Below are positions 51,296 through 60,670 of a DNA stretch of 64,000 nt, piece after piece; position 1 is the first letter of the stretch, and the number at the start of each line of letters is the position of its first letter. This DNA is from Novosphingobium sp. B1 (GTDB taxonomy: Bacteria; Pseudomonadota; Alphaproteobacteria; Sphingomonadales; Sphingomonadaceae). Made by a program: the position numbers and the translations under genes. Location: positions 372,001-436,000 of the forward strand of contig NZ_FWXL01000003.1 in assembly GCF_900176395.1 (NCBI RefSeq), read 5' to 3'. The notes under the pieces were generated by a model. The model was not told where the DNA came from, ran no database searches, and saw only the letters and a list, made by a program, of their open reading frames with translations.

Positions 51296-51922
51296 ATGGC
51301 CGCTACCCGCTTTACGCAGATTGCATTTGCCACCGTTGCTGCCGCCAGCCTTTCGGCCTGCGGAATCAACTCTGTCCCCGCAGCCGAGGAAGAGGCCAAG
51401 GCGCGTTGGGGCGATGTCGAGAGCTCCTATCAGCGCCGCGCCGACCTGATCCCCAACCTTGTCGCCACGGCAAAGGGCGCGGCAGCTTCGGAAACGACGA
51501 TCCTGACAAACGTCACCAATGCGCGCGCCGCGGCGACATCGATCAATATCACCACCGACGATCTTTCCAACCCGGCCGAGTTCGAGAAATTCCAGAACGC
51601 GCAGAACCAGCTTACGCAGGCACTGGGCCAGTTGCGCACGGTGGTGGAGAACTATCCGCAGCTGCAGAGCCAGGCGCGCTTTGCCGACCTGATGGTGCAG
51701 CTTGAAGGCACCGAAAACCGCATCAACGTGGCGCGCACGCGCTACAACGAGGCGGTGCAGGCCTACAACACCACGATCCGGACGTTCCCGGACGCTATCG
51801 GCGCGAAGCTGATCCACGGCGCCAAGCCTATGGTGCCGTTCAAGGCGGCTGCCGGATCGGAAGTGGCCCCAACGGTGAACTTCGACATGAACGCTCCGGC
51901 GCCTGCTGCATCGGGCAAGTGA
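51296..51922 (+). CDS. lemA: LemA-family lipoprotein
   Basis: 208 residues. N-terminal hydrophobic segment with lipobox-like LSACG (Cys21), then the LemA helical bundle: AKARWGDVESSYQRRADLIP, then NLVATAKG and RYNEAVQAYNTTIRTFP. Role in the cell is unclear. It is followed 1 base later by two TPM-domain genes, a recurring lemA-TPM-TPM trio in proteobacteria. AAGGGGAA serves as ribosome binding site. Confidence 0.92.
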   Translation: MAATRFTQIAFATVAAASLSACGINSVPAAEEEAKARWGDVESSYQRRADLIPNLVATAKGAAASETTILTNVTNARAAATSINITTDDLSNPAEFEKFQNAQNQLTQALGQLRTVVENYPQLQSQARFADLMVQLEGTENRINVARTRYNEAVQAYNTTIRTFPDAIGAKLIHGAKPMVPFKAAAGSEVAPTVNFDMNAPAPAASGK

Positions 51923-51923
51923 G

Positions 51924-52760
51924 GTGACCCGCCAATTGCGGGCTTTCTGGCAAGCTGTCGCGCTGCTGCTCCTGCTGGTTGCTGGAGCAGCGCAGGCAGC
52001 CATGCCCGCGCGGCCTGCAGGGCCGGTGCTCGATCAGGCCGGGATCATTCCCGATGCAGATGAGGCGGCGCTGGCGCAGAAGCTCTCTGCCTACAACGCG
52101 CAGACCGGGCGGGCGATAATCGTAGCGACTGTCAATTCGCTCGATGGCATGGATGCTACGGATTACGCTCAGCAACTGGCCGAAACATGGGATATCGGCG
52201 GCGCCAAGACAGAGCAGGGTGTACTGTTTCTGATTGCTCCAGCCGATCGAAAGCTTCGAATTCATACCGCTCGCGGCGTGCAAGAGCGACTACCCGACGT
52301 GCTCGCCGGCCGCATCATTCGCGAGAAGGTCACCCCCAAGTTCAAGGCTGGCGACTATGCAGGCGGCATCAACGATGGCGTTGACCAGATTATCGCTCAA
52401 CTGAACCGCGATCCGGCTGATGCAAAAGCTGTGGCCGAGGCAGCAAAGGCCGCTGCAAGAAGCGACACTTCGAGCGGGTCGACCATCGGTAGTGCCATCT
52501 TTTGGATTGTCCTTATCGTGGTCATGATCGGTATCTTCGGGCGGCGAAGGCGGGGCTACGTGCAGCAGCGAAGTGGGATTGATCCCGGCATTGTGCTTTG
52601 GGGTATCAGCGAGATCGCCCGCGCGGCATCGGACAATCGTCATTCCAGCGGCTGGAGCGGCGGGTCCGGCTGGGGGGGTGGCTCGGATGGCGGCGGCTTC
52701 GGAGGTTTTGGTGGCGGCGGCGGCGGGTTTGACGGCGGCGGGGCTTCGGGGGACTGGTGA
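51924..52760 (+). CDS. TPM-domain membrane protein with Gly-rich tail
   Basis: 278 residues from a GTG one base after lemA. Signal sequence (AFWQAVALLLLLVAGAAQAA), TPM domain in the periplasm (about 30-155; GPVLDQAGIIPDADEAALAQ, WDIGGAKTEQGVLFLIA), a membrane helix (about 190-210, IGSAIFWIVLIVVMIGIFGR) and a C-terminal tail made almost only of Gly, Ser and Asp/Phe. Family of uncertain role (phosphatase/chaperone-like domain). Overlaps the next TPM gene (TGATG). Confidence 0.9.
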   Translation: MTRQLRAFWQAVALLLLLVAGAAQAAMPARPAGPVLDQAGIIPDADEAALAQKLSAYNAQTGRAIIVATVNSLDGMDATDYAQQLAETWDIGGAKTEQGVLFLIAPADRKLRIHTARGVQERLPDVLAGRIIREKVTPKFKAGDYAGGINDGVDQIIAQLNRDPADAKAVAEAAKAAARSDTSSGSTIGSAIFWIVLIVVMIGIFGRRRRGYVQQRSGIDPGIVLWGISEIARAASDNRHSSGWSGGSGWGGGSDGGGFGGFGGGGGGFDGGGASGDW

Positions 52761-53443
52761 TGGCAGAGCTTCCACCGATGACTGAGGCGGACCGTCAGCT
52801 TGTTTCGGATGCGGTGGCGGCCGCGGAAATGCTGAGCGCGGGCGAGATCGTGACCATCGTGACGAAACGGTCGGATAGCTACCGCGATGTGGCGCTGGTC
52901 TGGAGCGCGCTGGTGGCCTTCTTGGCGCTGGCGGTGCTGGACATGTTCGCCGGGTTCTACCTGCCCATGGTCGAGCATTTGCTGGGCCTCTGGGCGTACG
53001 AATGGACGCCGCGCGCAGTGCTGGGCCTTGCACTGGCAGTCCTGACCCTCAAGTTCGGCGGGATGTATCTGCTGATGCGGTTCACCCCGCTGGGCCTGTG
53101 GCTGACGCCGCGCCGCGTGCGCAACGCGCGTGTGCGCGAGCGGGCGCTGACCTGCTTTCGCGTCGGTGCGGAAAGCCGCACGACCGGGCGCACCGGCGTG
53201 CTGATATACCTCAGCCTTGCCGAGCACCGTGCCGAGATCATTGCCGATGCCGCGATCGCCTCGAAAGTCTCGCCCGAGGCATGGGGCTTGGCGATGAAGG
53301 CCATGCTCGATCCGCTGCGGCAAGGGCAGATGGCGCAGGGGATGGCAGCGGCCGTGGCCGAGGTCGGCAACGTGCTGGGCGAACATTTTCCGCGCGGCGA
53401 GGACGACGTGAACGAATTGCCGGACAGGTTGATCGAAGTATGA
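52760..53443 (+). CDS. TPM-domain membrane protein, second copy
   Basis: 227 residues from the ATG overlapping the previous stop. Two to three hydrophobic helices (about 45-70 and 85-110) precede a TPM-like domain (about 130-210: RTTGRTGVLIYLSLAEHRAE and LGEHFPRGEDDVNELPD). This matches the second TPM protein usually found with lemA. Its stop overlaps the NUDIX gene (ATGA), so four genes from lemA on form one unit. Confidence 0.88.
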   Translation: MAELPPMTEADRQLVSDAVAAAEMLSAGEIVTIVTKRSDSYRDVALVWSALVAFLALAVLDMFAGFYLPMVEHLLGLWAYEWTPRAVLGLALAVLTLKFGGMYLLMRFTPLGLWLTPRRVRNARVRERALTCFRVGAESRTTGRTGVLIYLSLAEHRAEIIADAAIASKVSPEAWGLAMKAMLDPLRQGQMAQGMAAAVAEVGNVLGEHFPRGEDDVNELPDRLIEV

Positions 53444-53982
53444 GTCTCGAAGAAGAATTCCGCGACCACGCCGAAGAGGTGCAGTGGGCGGGACGCTACA
53501 TCATGACCAAGACACGCGGGCGATGGGAGTATGTCTCGCGCAATCGCAACATCAAGGCAGCGGTGATCCTGGCCATCGAGGATGGCCATGTCATCCTTGT
53601 GGAGCAGTTCCGCGTGCCGCTGGGCCGCCCGTGCATCGAACTTCCCGCCGGGCTGATCGGCGATGAGGCGGGCGCCGAGAACGAGGATGCCGCCGACGCC
53701 GCCGCGCGCGAGCTGGAGGAGGAGACAGGCTACCGCGCCGGGCGGATCGAATCGCTGGGAGAGTTCCACTCCTCGCCAGGCATGGTGACCGAGGCCTTCA
53801 CGCTGTTTCGCGCGCACGATCTGGAAAAAGTTTCCGAAGGCGGCGGCGTCGAGGGCGAAGGGATCACCGTGCACCGCGTTGCCCTTACGGAAATCGAGAC
53901 CTTCCTTGGCCAGAAGCGCGCTGATGGCTACGCGATCGACGTGCGGATGCTTCTGCTGCTTGCACCGGGGATCATGGGCTGA
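53440..53982 (+). CDS. NUDIX hydrolase, probable ADP-ribose pyrophosphatase
   Basis: 180 residues from the ATG overlapping the previous stop. The Nudix box is complete (GX5EX7REUXEEXGU form: the ARELEEETGYRAG segment). LVEQFRVPLGRPCIELPAGLIGDE before it, with the EQFR and PAGLI blocks, is typical of the ADP-ribose/nucleoside-diphosphate sugar group. Mg-dependent, cytoplasmic; a housekeeping role. Confidence 0.9.
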   Translation: MSLEEEFRDHAEEVQWAGRYIMTKTRGRWEYVSRNRNIKAAVILAIEDGHVILVEQFRVPLGRPCIELPAGLIGDEAGAENEDAADAAARELEEETGYRAGRIESLGEFHSSPGMVTEAFTLFRAHDLEKVSEGGGVEGEGITVHRVALTEIETFLGQKRADGYAIDVRMLLLLAPGIMG

Positions 53983-54053
53983 ACCCTCAAAGGCTTGCGT
54001 GGAGCCGCGCAACTTGCTTCGTTGACGCAAACGGAAAGCAGGAGAGCGACACG

Positions 54054-54833
54054 ATGGGCAGGGTTCAGGGCAAGAAGGCACTTGTGACGGGCGCAGCGCA
54101 GGGACTGGGCGCGGCGCATTCTTGGATGCTGGCCCGCGAGGGCGCGCGCGTCCTGCTGACCGACATCAACGGCGATGGCGCAGCAGCGCAGGCCGAGGCG
54201 ATCAACGCCGAACTCGGCGATGGAACAGCCTTTGCCATGCGGCATGATGTGACCAGCGAAGCTGATTGGGACGCGGCGGTTGCGCTCGCTGCACAGGAGC
54301 TTGGCGGGCTTTCGGTGCTGGTCAACAATGCCGGCGTCGGCGTGCGCGGCAATATCGAAACCTGCACGCTTGAGGACTGGCACCGCGGCTTTGCGATCAA
54401 CGTCGACAGCGTCTTTCTCGGCTGCCAGAAGGCCCTGCCCCTGCTGCGCGACAACCAGCCGGGCTCGATCGTCAACATCAGCTCGATCGCCGGCCTGATC
54501 GCCTCGGACACGATGCCCGGTTACAATGCCAGCAAGGCAGCTGTGTGGATGCTGACCAAGTCGGTTGCGCTCTACTGCGCCAAGCGCGGCTGGGACGTGC
54601 GCTGCAATTCGGTGCACCCGACATTCGTCGACACGCCGATCCTCGACGGCATCGCGACAAACGCGAATATCGACAAGGACGTGGTCATGGGCAAGCTCGC
54701 CCGCCAGATCCCGCTGGGCCGCGTCGGCGAGCCGAACGACATCGCTGCGGGCGTGCTCTACCTCGCGAGCGACGAAAGCCGGTTCATGACGGGCGCGGAG
54801 CTGAAGCTGGACGGCGGAATCTCGGCGATGTGA
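54054..54833 (+). CDS. Short-chain dehydrogenase/reductase (hydroxysteroid-dehydrogenase-like)
   Basis: 259 residues, AGGAGAG upstream. Classical SDR: cofactor motif VTGAAQGLG with TDIN after beta-2 suggesting NAD(H), the NNAGVG motif, catalytic Ser in IVNISSIAG, YNASK with Tyr/Lys, and PTFVDTP. Sequence style resembles SDRs annotated as 3-beta- or 3-alpha-hydroxysteroid or cyclohexadienediol dehydrogenases. Single-gene unit closed by a strong terminator; substrate unknown. Confidence 0.9.
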   Translation: MGRVQGKKALVTGAAQGLGAAHSWMLAREGARVLLTDINGDGAAAQAEAINAELGDGTAFAMRHDVTSEADWDAAVALAAQELGGLSVLVNNAGVGVRGNIETCTLEDWHRGFAINVDSVFLGCQKALPLLRDNQPGSIVNISSIAGLIASDTMPGYNASKAAVWMLTKSVALYCAKRGWDVRCNSVHPTFVDTPILDGIATNANIDKDVVMGKLARQIPLGRVGEPNDIAAGVLYLASDESRFMTGAELKLDGGISAM

Positions 54834-54840
54834 GGCAAGA

Positions 54841-54876
54841 AAAAGGCCGGCGGGACCAACGTCCCGCCGGCCTTTT
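54841..54876. terminator. Strong bidirectional terminator
   Basis: AAAAGGCCGGCGGGAC-CAAC-GTCCCGCCGGCCTTTT, a 16-bp perfect stem with T-runs on both strands. It ends the SDR gene (plus) and the formaldehyde dehydrogenase gene (minus). Confidence 0.93.
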
Positions 54877-54895
54877 CTTCAAGCTGGTCAGGGCC

Positions 54896-56008
54896 TCAGA
54901 ACACCACGACCGAGCGGATCGACTTGCCCGCGTGCATGAGGTCGAACGCGGTGTTGATCTCTTCGAGGCCCATGACGTGGGTGATCATCGGGTCGATCTC
55001 GATCTTGCCGGTCATGTACATGTCGACGATCTTGGGCACGTCGGTGCGGCCCTTGGCGCCGCCGAACGCGGTGCCGCGCCAGTTGCGACCGGTCACCAGC
55101 TGGAACGGGCGGGTTTCGATGGTCTTGCCGGCCTCGGCAACGCCGATGATGATCGAGGTGCCCCAGCCGCGGTGGCAGGCTTCAAGCGCGGTGCGCATGA
55201 CTTCGGTGTTGCCGGTAGCGTCGAAGGTGTAGTCCGCGCCGCCGTCGGTCATCTGCACGATTTTCGCCACGGTATCCTCGCGGCTCATGCCCTTGCTGTT
55301 GAGGAAGTCGGTCATGCCGAACTTGCGGCCCCATTCCTCGCGATCAGGGTTGATGTCGACACCGATGATCTTGTTTGCCCCGGCAAGGCGAGCGCCCTGG
55401 ATCACGTTGAGGCCGATGCCGCCGAGCCCGAAGACGACCACATTGTCACCCACCTGCACCTTGGCGGTGTTGACCACGGCGCCGACGCCGGTGGTTACGC
55501 CGCAGCCGATGTAGCAGGCGGACTGGAAGGGCGCGTCCTCGCGGATCTTGGCGACCGCGATTTCAGGGAGGACGGTGAAGTTCGAGAAGGTGCTGCAGCC
55601 CATGTAGTGGAAGACGGTCTGGCCCTTGTAGGAGAAGCGGCTGGTGCCATCGGGCATCAGGCCCTGACCCTGCGTGGCGCGGATCGCGGTGCACAGGTTG
55701 GTCTTGCCCGAAAGGCAGCTTTTGCACTGGCGGCATTCGGGGGTGTACAGCGGGATCACGTGATCGCCGGGCTTTACCGAGGTGACGCCGGGGCCGACTT
55801 CGCGGACAATGCCTGCACCTTCATGGCCCAGCACGCTGGGGAAGATGCCTTCGCTGTCAAAGCCGTCCAAGGTGTAGGCGTCGGTATGGCACACACCCGT
55901 GGCCATGATCTCGACCAGAACTTCGCCGGCCTTGGGGCCTTCGAGATCGAGCTCGACGATTTCGAGCGGCTGTTTGGGCGCAAACGCTACGGCGGCGCGG
56001 GTCTTCAT
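54896..56008 (-). CDS. frmA: S-(hydroxymethyl)glutathione dehydrogenase / class III alcohol dehydrogenase
   Basis: 370 residues. Zinc-dependent MDR enzyme: catalytic-zinc ligands in TGVCHTDAY and LGHEGAG plus CGVTTGVGA, structural zinc [18 protein letters not shown] fold [13 protein letters not shown]. The class III marker Arg in the [17 protein letters not shown] region fits glutathione-adduct binding. Oxidises S-hydroxymethylglutathione, so detoxifies formaldehyde. Divergent from a LysR gene with an inverted repeat between them. Confidence 0.96.
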   Translation of the reverse strand: MKTRAAVAFAPKQPLEIVELDLEGPKAGEVLVEIMATGVCHTDAYTLDGFDSEGIFPSVLGHEGAGIVREVGPGVTSVKPGDHVIPLYTPECRQCKSCLSGKTNLCTAIRATQGQGLMPDGTSRFSYKGQTVFHYMGCSTFSNFTVLPEIAVAKIREDAPFQSACYIGCGVTTGVGAVVNTAKVQVGDNVVVFGLGGIGLNVIQGARLAGANKIIGVDINPDREEWGRKFGMTDFLNSKGMSREDTVAKIVQMTDGGADYTFDATGNTEVMRTALEACHRGWGTSIIIGVAEAGKTIETRPFQLVTGRNWRGTAFGGAKGRTDVPKIVDMYMTGKIEIDPMITHVMGLEEINTAFDLMHAGKSIRSVVVF

Positions 56009-56059
56009 GGTGTCCGGTCTCCCTTTGGATGTGGCGGCGCGTTAGCATAATTGCTACGT

Positions 56060-56091
56060 CAGTGTTAAATTGCACAATATGCGAAACACTG
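56060..56091. promoter_or_regulatory. Inverted repeat between frmA and divergent LysR gene
   Basis: CAGTGTT (56060-56066) and AACACTG (56085-56091) are perfect 7-bp arms 18 bases apart, in the 99-base intergenic region. A good candidate for the LysR protein's site controlling both genes. Confidence 0.5.
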
Positions 56092-56107
56092 TTGCAAGAC
56101 GAGAACA

Positions 56108-56995
56108 ATGAGCAATCGCTGGGACGGGATAGACGAAGTGGTGGCCGTTGCCGATACCGGCACATTCGTGGCGGCCGCAAAGCGGCTGGGCACTTCGACG
56201 TCGCACGTGAGCCGCGCCGTCGCGCGGCTTGAACAAAGCCTTGGCGCGCAGTTCTTCCACCGCACCACGCGGGCGGTCAGCCTGACCGATACCGGGCGCA
56301 CGCTGGTCGATCAGTTTCGCCGCCTGATTGCCGAACGCGACGAAGCGATTGCGATGCTCGATCTGCAGGGTGAGCCGCAGGGACATCTGCGGATTACCTG
56401 CCCGACCGCGCTGGGCGAGCGCTTCGTGGCGCCGATCGTTCGCGCCTATGTGCAGGAATATCCCAAGCTGTCGGTCGAACTCGACCTGTCGAACCGCGTG
56501 GTCGAACTGGTCTCGGAAGGATATGACCTTGCCATCCGCACCGGCACCCTGCCCGACAGCCGTCTGATCCGCACGCAGATCGCCACGCGCGGGATCGTGA
56601 CCTGCGCCTCGCCTGCCTATCTGGCGGCACACGGTACGCCTGCGACGATAGACGACCTCGAGATGCACGACTGCATCCCCGCCACGCTCGACATGTGGCG
56701 ATACGTCGTCGACGGCGAAGTGCGCACGATCCGCCCGCGGGGACGCTGGCGGTGCAGCAATGGGACGGCGGTGTTCGACGCCGCGATGGCCGGCCTTGGT
56801 CTGTGCCAGCTTCCGGAATTCTACGTCAGCCGTGCCATTGCCGATGGCGCGTTGATCGAGGTCCTTGCCGAATTCAGGCCTGAAGACGATCCGATCTGGG
56901 CCGTCTATCCGCAGCGACGGCACCTGCTCCCCAAGGTGCAGCGGCTGATCGAGAAACTCCGGCGCGAACTGCTCCCGGTGATGACGAGGGGTTGA
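56108..56995 (+). CDS. LysR-family transcriptional regulator (divergent from frmA)
   Basis: 295 residues. Helix-turn-helix at about 8-65 (GTFVAAAKRLGTSTSHVSRA, VARLEQSLGAQFFHRTTRAV) and an effector domain that begins QGHLRITCPTALGERFVAP, the CrgA/AaeR-like subgroup form. The divergent arrangement suggests that it controls frmA, perhaps in response to an aldehyde or its precursor. Confidence 0.9.
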   Translation: MSNRWDGIDEVVAVADTGTFVAAAKRLGTSTSHVSRAVARLEQSLGAQFFHRTTRAVSLTDTGRTLVDQFRRLIAERDEAIAMLDLQGEPQGHLRITCPTALGERFVAPIVRAYVQEYPKLSVELDLSNRVVELVSEGYDLAIRTGTLPDSRLIRTQIATRGIVTCASPAYLAAHGTPATIDDLEMHDCIPATLDMWRYVVDGEVRTIRPRGRWRCSNGTAVFDAAMAGLGLCQLPEFYVSRAIADGALIEVLAEFRPEDDPIWAVYPQRRHLLPKVQRLIEKLRRELLPVMTRG

Positions 56996-57014
56996 TGCCA
57001 TAAGGTAGCGCAAC

Positions 57015-57044
57015 CATTGCGTTAATACCTATGCAAACGCGATG
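57015..57044. promoter_or_regulatory. Imperfect dyad upstream of the sugar transporter
   Basis: CATTGCGTT-N12-AACGCGATG: nine-base arms with one mismatch, 68 bases before the GTG start of the MFS gene. Could be a LacI- or ROK-type operator; no such regulator is in the window. Confidence 0.4.
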
Positions 57045-57112
57045 ACATCGCTGACAAGGCTGGCTAGACGATCACGTGAACGATCCCATAGCGGTCGGCC
57101 GAGGAGAGAGAA

Positions 57113-58393
57113 GTGTCAGCAAGTTCAGCCGGTTCGGGTTCACAGAAGACCGCCTTCGCGGCGGTAACCGTCCTGTTCTTTGCATGGGGATTCATCACCT
57201 CGCTGATCGATCCGCTTGTGGCCGCAGTGAAGGGCATCTTCACGCTGACTACTCTGGAAGCGCAGCTTTCGGCCTTTGCGTTCTTCATCGCCTATGGCGT
57301 GATGAGCTTCCCGGCAGCCGCAATCATCGGCAAGCTGCGCGCGGTTCCGGCCATCCTGCTGGCGCTTGTCACGATGGTGTTGGCGTGCCTTGTCATGCTT
57401 CTGGCGGCCAACATCGCTTCCTATCCGCTCGTGCTGGCAGGCCTGTTCATGCTGGCGACGGGAATCACGGTGCTGCAAGTGGCCGCCAATCCGCTGGCCG
57501 CAGCGCTCGGCAAGCCCGAAGGCAGCCATTTCCGCCTGACGCTTTCGCAGACGTTCAATTCCTTTGGCACCTTCCTTGGCCCGGCGCTGGGGGCCTCGCT
57601 GTTCCTTAAAGGCGTGGAAGTGACCGAAGGCACCGCCCTCACCCCCGAAGTGCGTGACGCTGCGCTCGCCGGGATCGACCGCGCCTATTTCTGGATTTGC
57701 GGACTGCTGATCGTCCTCCTTGCATTCTTTTTCCTGAATCGCTCGCGCATCTCGGCCGCTGCGCCCCCGGCGCAGGAAACCGGCGGTATCGCTGCACTGC
57801 TTGGCCAGGCGTTCTCCTCACGCTGGGCGGTGTTCGGCGCTGCAGCCATCTTCCTCTATGTCGGAGCCGAAGTCACGATCGGCACGCAGATGGCCTTCTA
57901 TCTCAACAATCCCGGCATCTGGAACGTTAGCCTGGAGCAGGCCGGCAAGGCCGTGTCATTCTATTGGGGTGGCGCCATGGTCGGCCGTGCGATCGGAACC
58001 GTGCTGCTCGCACGCTTCCCCGCTGCGCGCCTGATGACCCTGTTTGCCTTCATCGCAGCGGCAATGTGCGCCTACCTGTTCCTTGTCGGTGGCATCTCTG
58101 CGGGCTACGTGGCGCTGGCCATCGGCCTGTTCAATTCGATCATGTTCCCCGTCATCTTCACCCTGACGCTCGAGCGCTCATCGGCCAGCGAGGAAGCAAC
58201 CTCCGGCCTGCTGTGCACCGGGATCATCGGCGGCGCCCTGATACCGGCGCTGGCCGGTGCCGTGACCGACCACGCCGGGATCTTCACCTCGTTCCTCGTG
58301 CCCTTGGTGTGCTATGGCCTGCTCATGGTGTTTGCCGCCTCGGCCGCGCGTGCGCCGATCCTGCGCCGTGCGGGCGGCGAAAGCATTCACTAA
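57113..58393 (+). CDS. Sugar transporter of the FucP/GluP MFS group
   Basis: 426 residues from a GTG start after GAGGAGAGAG. Twelve membrane helices; the first is AFAAVTVLFFAWGFITSLIDP, and VAANPLAAALGKPEGSHFRLTLSQTFNSFGTFLGP is typical of the L-fucose/glucose-galactose H+ symporters (FucP/GluP). Probably takes up a hexose or GlcNAc. Stand-alone, with a possible operator upstream and a terminator downstream. Confidence 0.9.
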   Translation: MSASSAGSGSQKTAFAAVTVLFFAWGFITSLIDPLVAAVKGIFTLTTLEAQLSAFAFFIAYGVMSFPAAAIIGKLRAVPAILLALVTMVLACLVMLLAANIASYPLVLAGLFMLATGITVLQVAANPLAAALGKPEGSHFRLTLSQTFNSFGTFLGPALGASLFLKGVEVTEGTALTPEVRDAALAGIDRAYFWICGLLIVLLAFFFLNRSRISAAAPPAQETGGIAALLGQAFSSRWAVFGAAAIFLYVGAEVTIGTQMAFYLNNPGIWNVSLEQAGKAVSFYWGGAMVGRAIGTVLLARFPAARLMTLFAFIAAAMCAYLFLVGGISAGYVALAIGLFNSIMFPVIFTLTLERSSASEEATSGLLCTGIIGGALIPALAGAVTDHAGIFTSFLVPLVCYGLLMVFAASAARAPILRRAGGESIH

Positions 58394-58422
58394 GCCACCT
58401 CTTTTCAGATCACACTTCGATC

Positions 58423-58457
58423 CGGCCCCGGCATGATTGTCGGGGCCGAATTTTTTT
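58423..58457 (+). terminator. Rho-independent terminator of the sugar transporter
   Basis: CGGCCCCG-N10-CGGGGCCG stem followed by AA and seven Ts, 29 bases after the transporter stop. It isolates the transporter from the catabolic operon that follows. Confidence 0.9.
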
Positions 58458-58607
58458 GCCCGGAGCGCGCAAGCATGCCGTAGCGTCAGTCGTCGGCCGG
58501 TGCTGCGCGGAAGGTCGAACGCATACAGGCAGGGCTTTCCCTTTACGTAAACTTCCACTAGCTCTTGGATCCACAGAGTCGTGCAGACATGCGACCGGGA
58601 GAGCGAT

Positions 58608-59405
58608 TTGGAAGCGGGCAGCATCAGCGAACGGGCAATCGGCCTTCAGGCAGCCGAGATGGCGGGCGAAGGCCCAGCATTCACAGTGCGCGGTGTTGAC
58701 GGATGGCTGCAGGGCCGCACCATGTATGGGGGCGCCTCATCGTTCCTCGCCTATGCCGCTGCGCGCAAGGCGCGGCCGGACTTGCCTCCGTTGCGCGGTG
58801 CCCAGATCAGCTTTCTTGCACCGGTTGGGTCGGACGTGGACATTGCGGTCTCGAGCGTGCGCGAAGGCAAGAGCGTCGCCAATATCCAGACCGATCTGAC
58901 AAGCGGCGGAAACCTGGCCCACCGCGCCGCCTGGGTATTCGGCAGTTCACGCGCCTCCAACGGCAGCGTCGAGGCGCCACGCGCCGACAACTTCGTGCCT
59001 TACTCCGATCTTCCTGAACTGGGCTCGCCCGAAGGCCTGCACTTTGTGAAGAATTTCGAATTGCGGCGCGGCGAGGCCAAGGAGGATCGCCGGCCTGGCG
59101 TGGTTCGCCGCTGGGTACGGTTGCGCGATCGCTCCGGGCTCGATCCGGTGGGAGAACTGGTGCTGATCGGCGATACCCTGCCGCCTGGATCAATGCGGGC
59201 GATGGAGCGCATGGGGCCGATCAGTTCGATCAACTGGGCTTTCACGCTGCTGGGCGAAACGCCCGAAACCCGTGACGGATGGTGGCTGCTTGAAACGGCA
59301 TCCAACCACATGGCCGACGGCTTCAGCAGCGAAACCTTGCGGATGTGGAATGCCGATGGCGTGCAGGTGATGCACGGTCTGCAGAGTGTCGCGATCTTTG
59401 GCTGA
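58608..59405 (+). CDS. Acyl-CoA thioesterase-like protein
   Basis: 265 residues from the TTG at 58608, with GGGAGAG just upstream; a GTG at 58581 is the alternative. A TesB-like double hotdog: first half with WLQGRTMYGGASSFLAYAAA and ISFLAPVGSDVDIAVSSVRE, second half with SINWAFTLLGETPE and LLETASNHMADGFSSETLRM. Such proteins hydrolyse acyl-CoA thioesters in the cytoplasm. First gene of a catabolic operon; the next gene starts 10 bases after its stop. Confidence 0.85.
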   Translation: MEAGSISERAIGLQAAEMAGEGPAFTVRGVDGWLQGRTMYGGASSFLAYAAARKARPDLPPLRGAQISFLAPVGSDVDIAVSSVREGKSVANIQTDLTSGGNLAHRAAWVFGSSRASNGSVEAPRADNFVPYSDLPELGSPEGLHFVKNFELRRGEAKEDRRPGVVRRWVRLRDRSGLDPVGELVLIGDTLPPGSMRAMERMGPISSINWAFTLLGETPETRDGWWLLETASNHMADGFSSETLRMWNADGVQVMHGLQSVAIFG

Positions 59406-59415
59406 GGGGAACGAG

Positions 59416-60648
59416 ATGGAACTGGCCGACGCGCAATCGCTGGGGTTCGAGCCTGATCGGCTGCACCGGATCGGGACCTACCTCGACGAGCATTACATCG
59501 CCAGCGGGCGGTTGCCGGGCCTTGACGTGCTGGTCGCCCGCGATGGCGAGGCGGTCTATCGGCATACCGCTGGCCGTGCGCGCGAGGATGGCGCGCCAGT
59601 AGCGACCGACGCGATCTATCGCATCGCCTCGATGACCAAGCCGCTGACGTCTGTTGCCTTCATGATGCTGGTCGAGGAAGGCAAGGTCGCACTGGACGAT
59701 CCGGTGACGAAGGTGATCCCGGAGTTTGCCAACCTCGGTGTCTATACCGGCGGCGGCGGCGAGATGGACTTCTTCCCCGCGCGCCCAGCCCCGGTGATGC
59801 GCATGGTCGATCTGCTCACCCACCAGTCTGGCCTGACCTATGGCATCCAGAACCGCACCAACGTGGACGCCGCCTATCGCAAGGCGCGGCTTGATGGACA
59901 TGCCAGCCTGCCGGGCAACGACCATTTCATAGAAGAACTGGCCAAGCTGCCGCTCGAATTCGCGCCGGGCGATGCCTGGAACTATTCGGTTGGCACCGAT
60001 GTGCTGGGCGTGATCGTTGCACGGCTTTCGGGCATGAGCCTGGGCGAGTTCCTGCACACGCGCATCTTCGAACCGCTGGGCATGGTCGATACCGGATTTC
60101 ACTGTCCGGATGAAAAGGCGCACCGGCTGGCCGATGCGTGGGCGTATCAGGCGGGGCAGCCGCCACAGCTGTTCGATCCGGCAGAGAAGTCCGGCACGCG
60201 TCGGGTGCCGCGCTTCGAAAGCGGCGGCGGCGGGCTGCTGTCGACAACGGCTGACTACCATCGCTTCTGCCGCATGCTGGTGAACGGCGGCGCGGCTGAC
60301 GGCGCGCGCATTCTCAGCCCCAAGACGCTTCAGTTGATGACCGCCAACCACCTGCCCGGCGGCGCGGACCTGACGCAGGTGTCAAAGGCGCTGTTCAGCG
60401 AGGCCTACAACGCCGGGGCGGGGTTCGGCCTTGGCTTTGGCATGACCATCGATCCGGCGCGGGCACTGGTGCCGGGCTCTGCTGGCGAGTTCTACTGGGG
60501 CGGCATCTTCTCGACCGCCTTCTTCGTGGACCCGGTGGAGAAAATCCACGCGGTCTTCATGACCCAACTCTATCCCTCGTCCGTCTATCCCATCCGGCGT
60601 CAGTTGAAGACGCTGATCTACAGCGCGCTGGCTGCGAGCCGCGCCTGA
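59416..60648 (+). CDS. Serine esterase of the beta-lactamase fold (class C / EstB type)
   Basis: 410 residues from the ATG at 59416; no signal peptide, so cytoplasmic. Catalytic Ser-x-x-Lys in [12 protein letters not shown], the second-motif Tyr in [11 protein letters not shown], and [10 protein letters not shown] and [15 protein letters not shown] as in family VIII esterases. The third motif reads WGGIFST instead of KTG, usual for esterases rather than lactamases. Probably cleaves an ester in the substrate of this operon. Confidence 0.88.
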   Translation: MELADAQSLGFEPDRLHRIGTYLDEHYIASGRLPGLDVLVARDGEAVYRHTAGRAREDGAPVATDAIYRIASMTKPLTSVAFMMLVEEGKVALDDPVTKVIPEFANLGVYTGGGGEMDFFPARPAPVMRMVDLLTHQSGLTYGIQNRTNVDAAYRKARLDGHASLPGNDHFIEELAKLPLEFAPGDAWNYSVGTDVLGVIVARLSGMSLGEFLHTRIFEPLGMVDTGFHCPDEKAHRLADAWAYQAGQPPQLFDPAEKSGTRRVPRFESGGGGLLSTTADYHRFCRMLVNGGAADGARILSPKTLQLMTANHLPGGADLTQVSKALFSEAYNAGAGFGLGFGMTIDPARALVPGSAGEFYWGGIFSTAFFVDPVEKIHAVFMTQLYPSSVYPIRRQLKTLIYSALAASRA

Positions 60649-60670
60649 TCCAGCCTTAGGAGAGAACACG

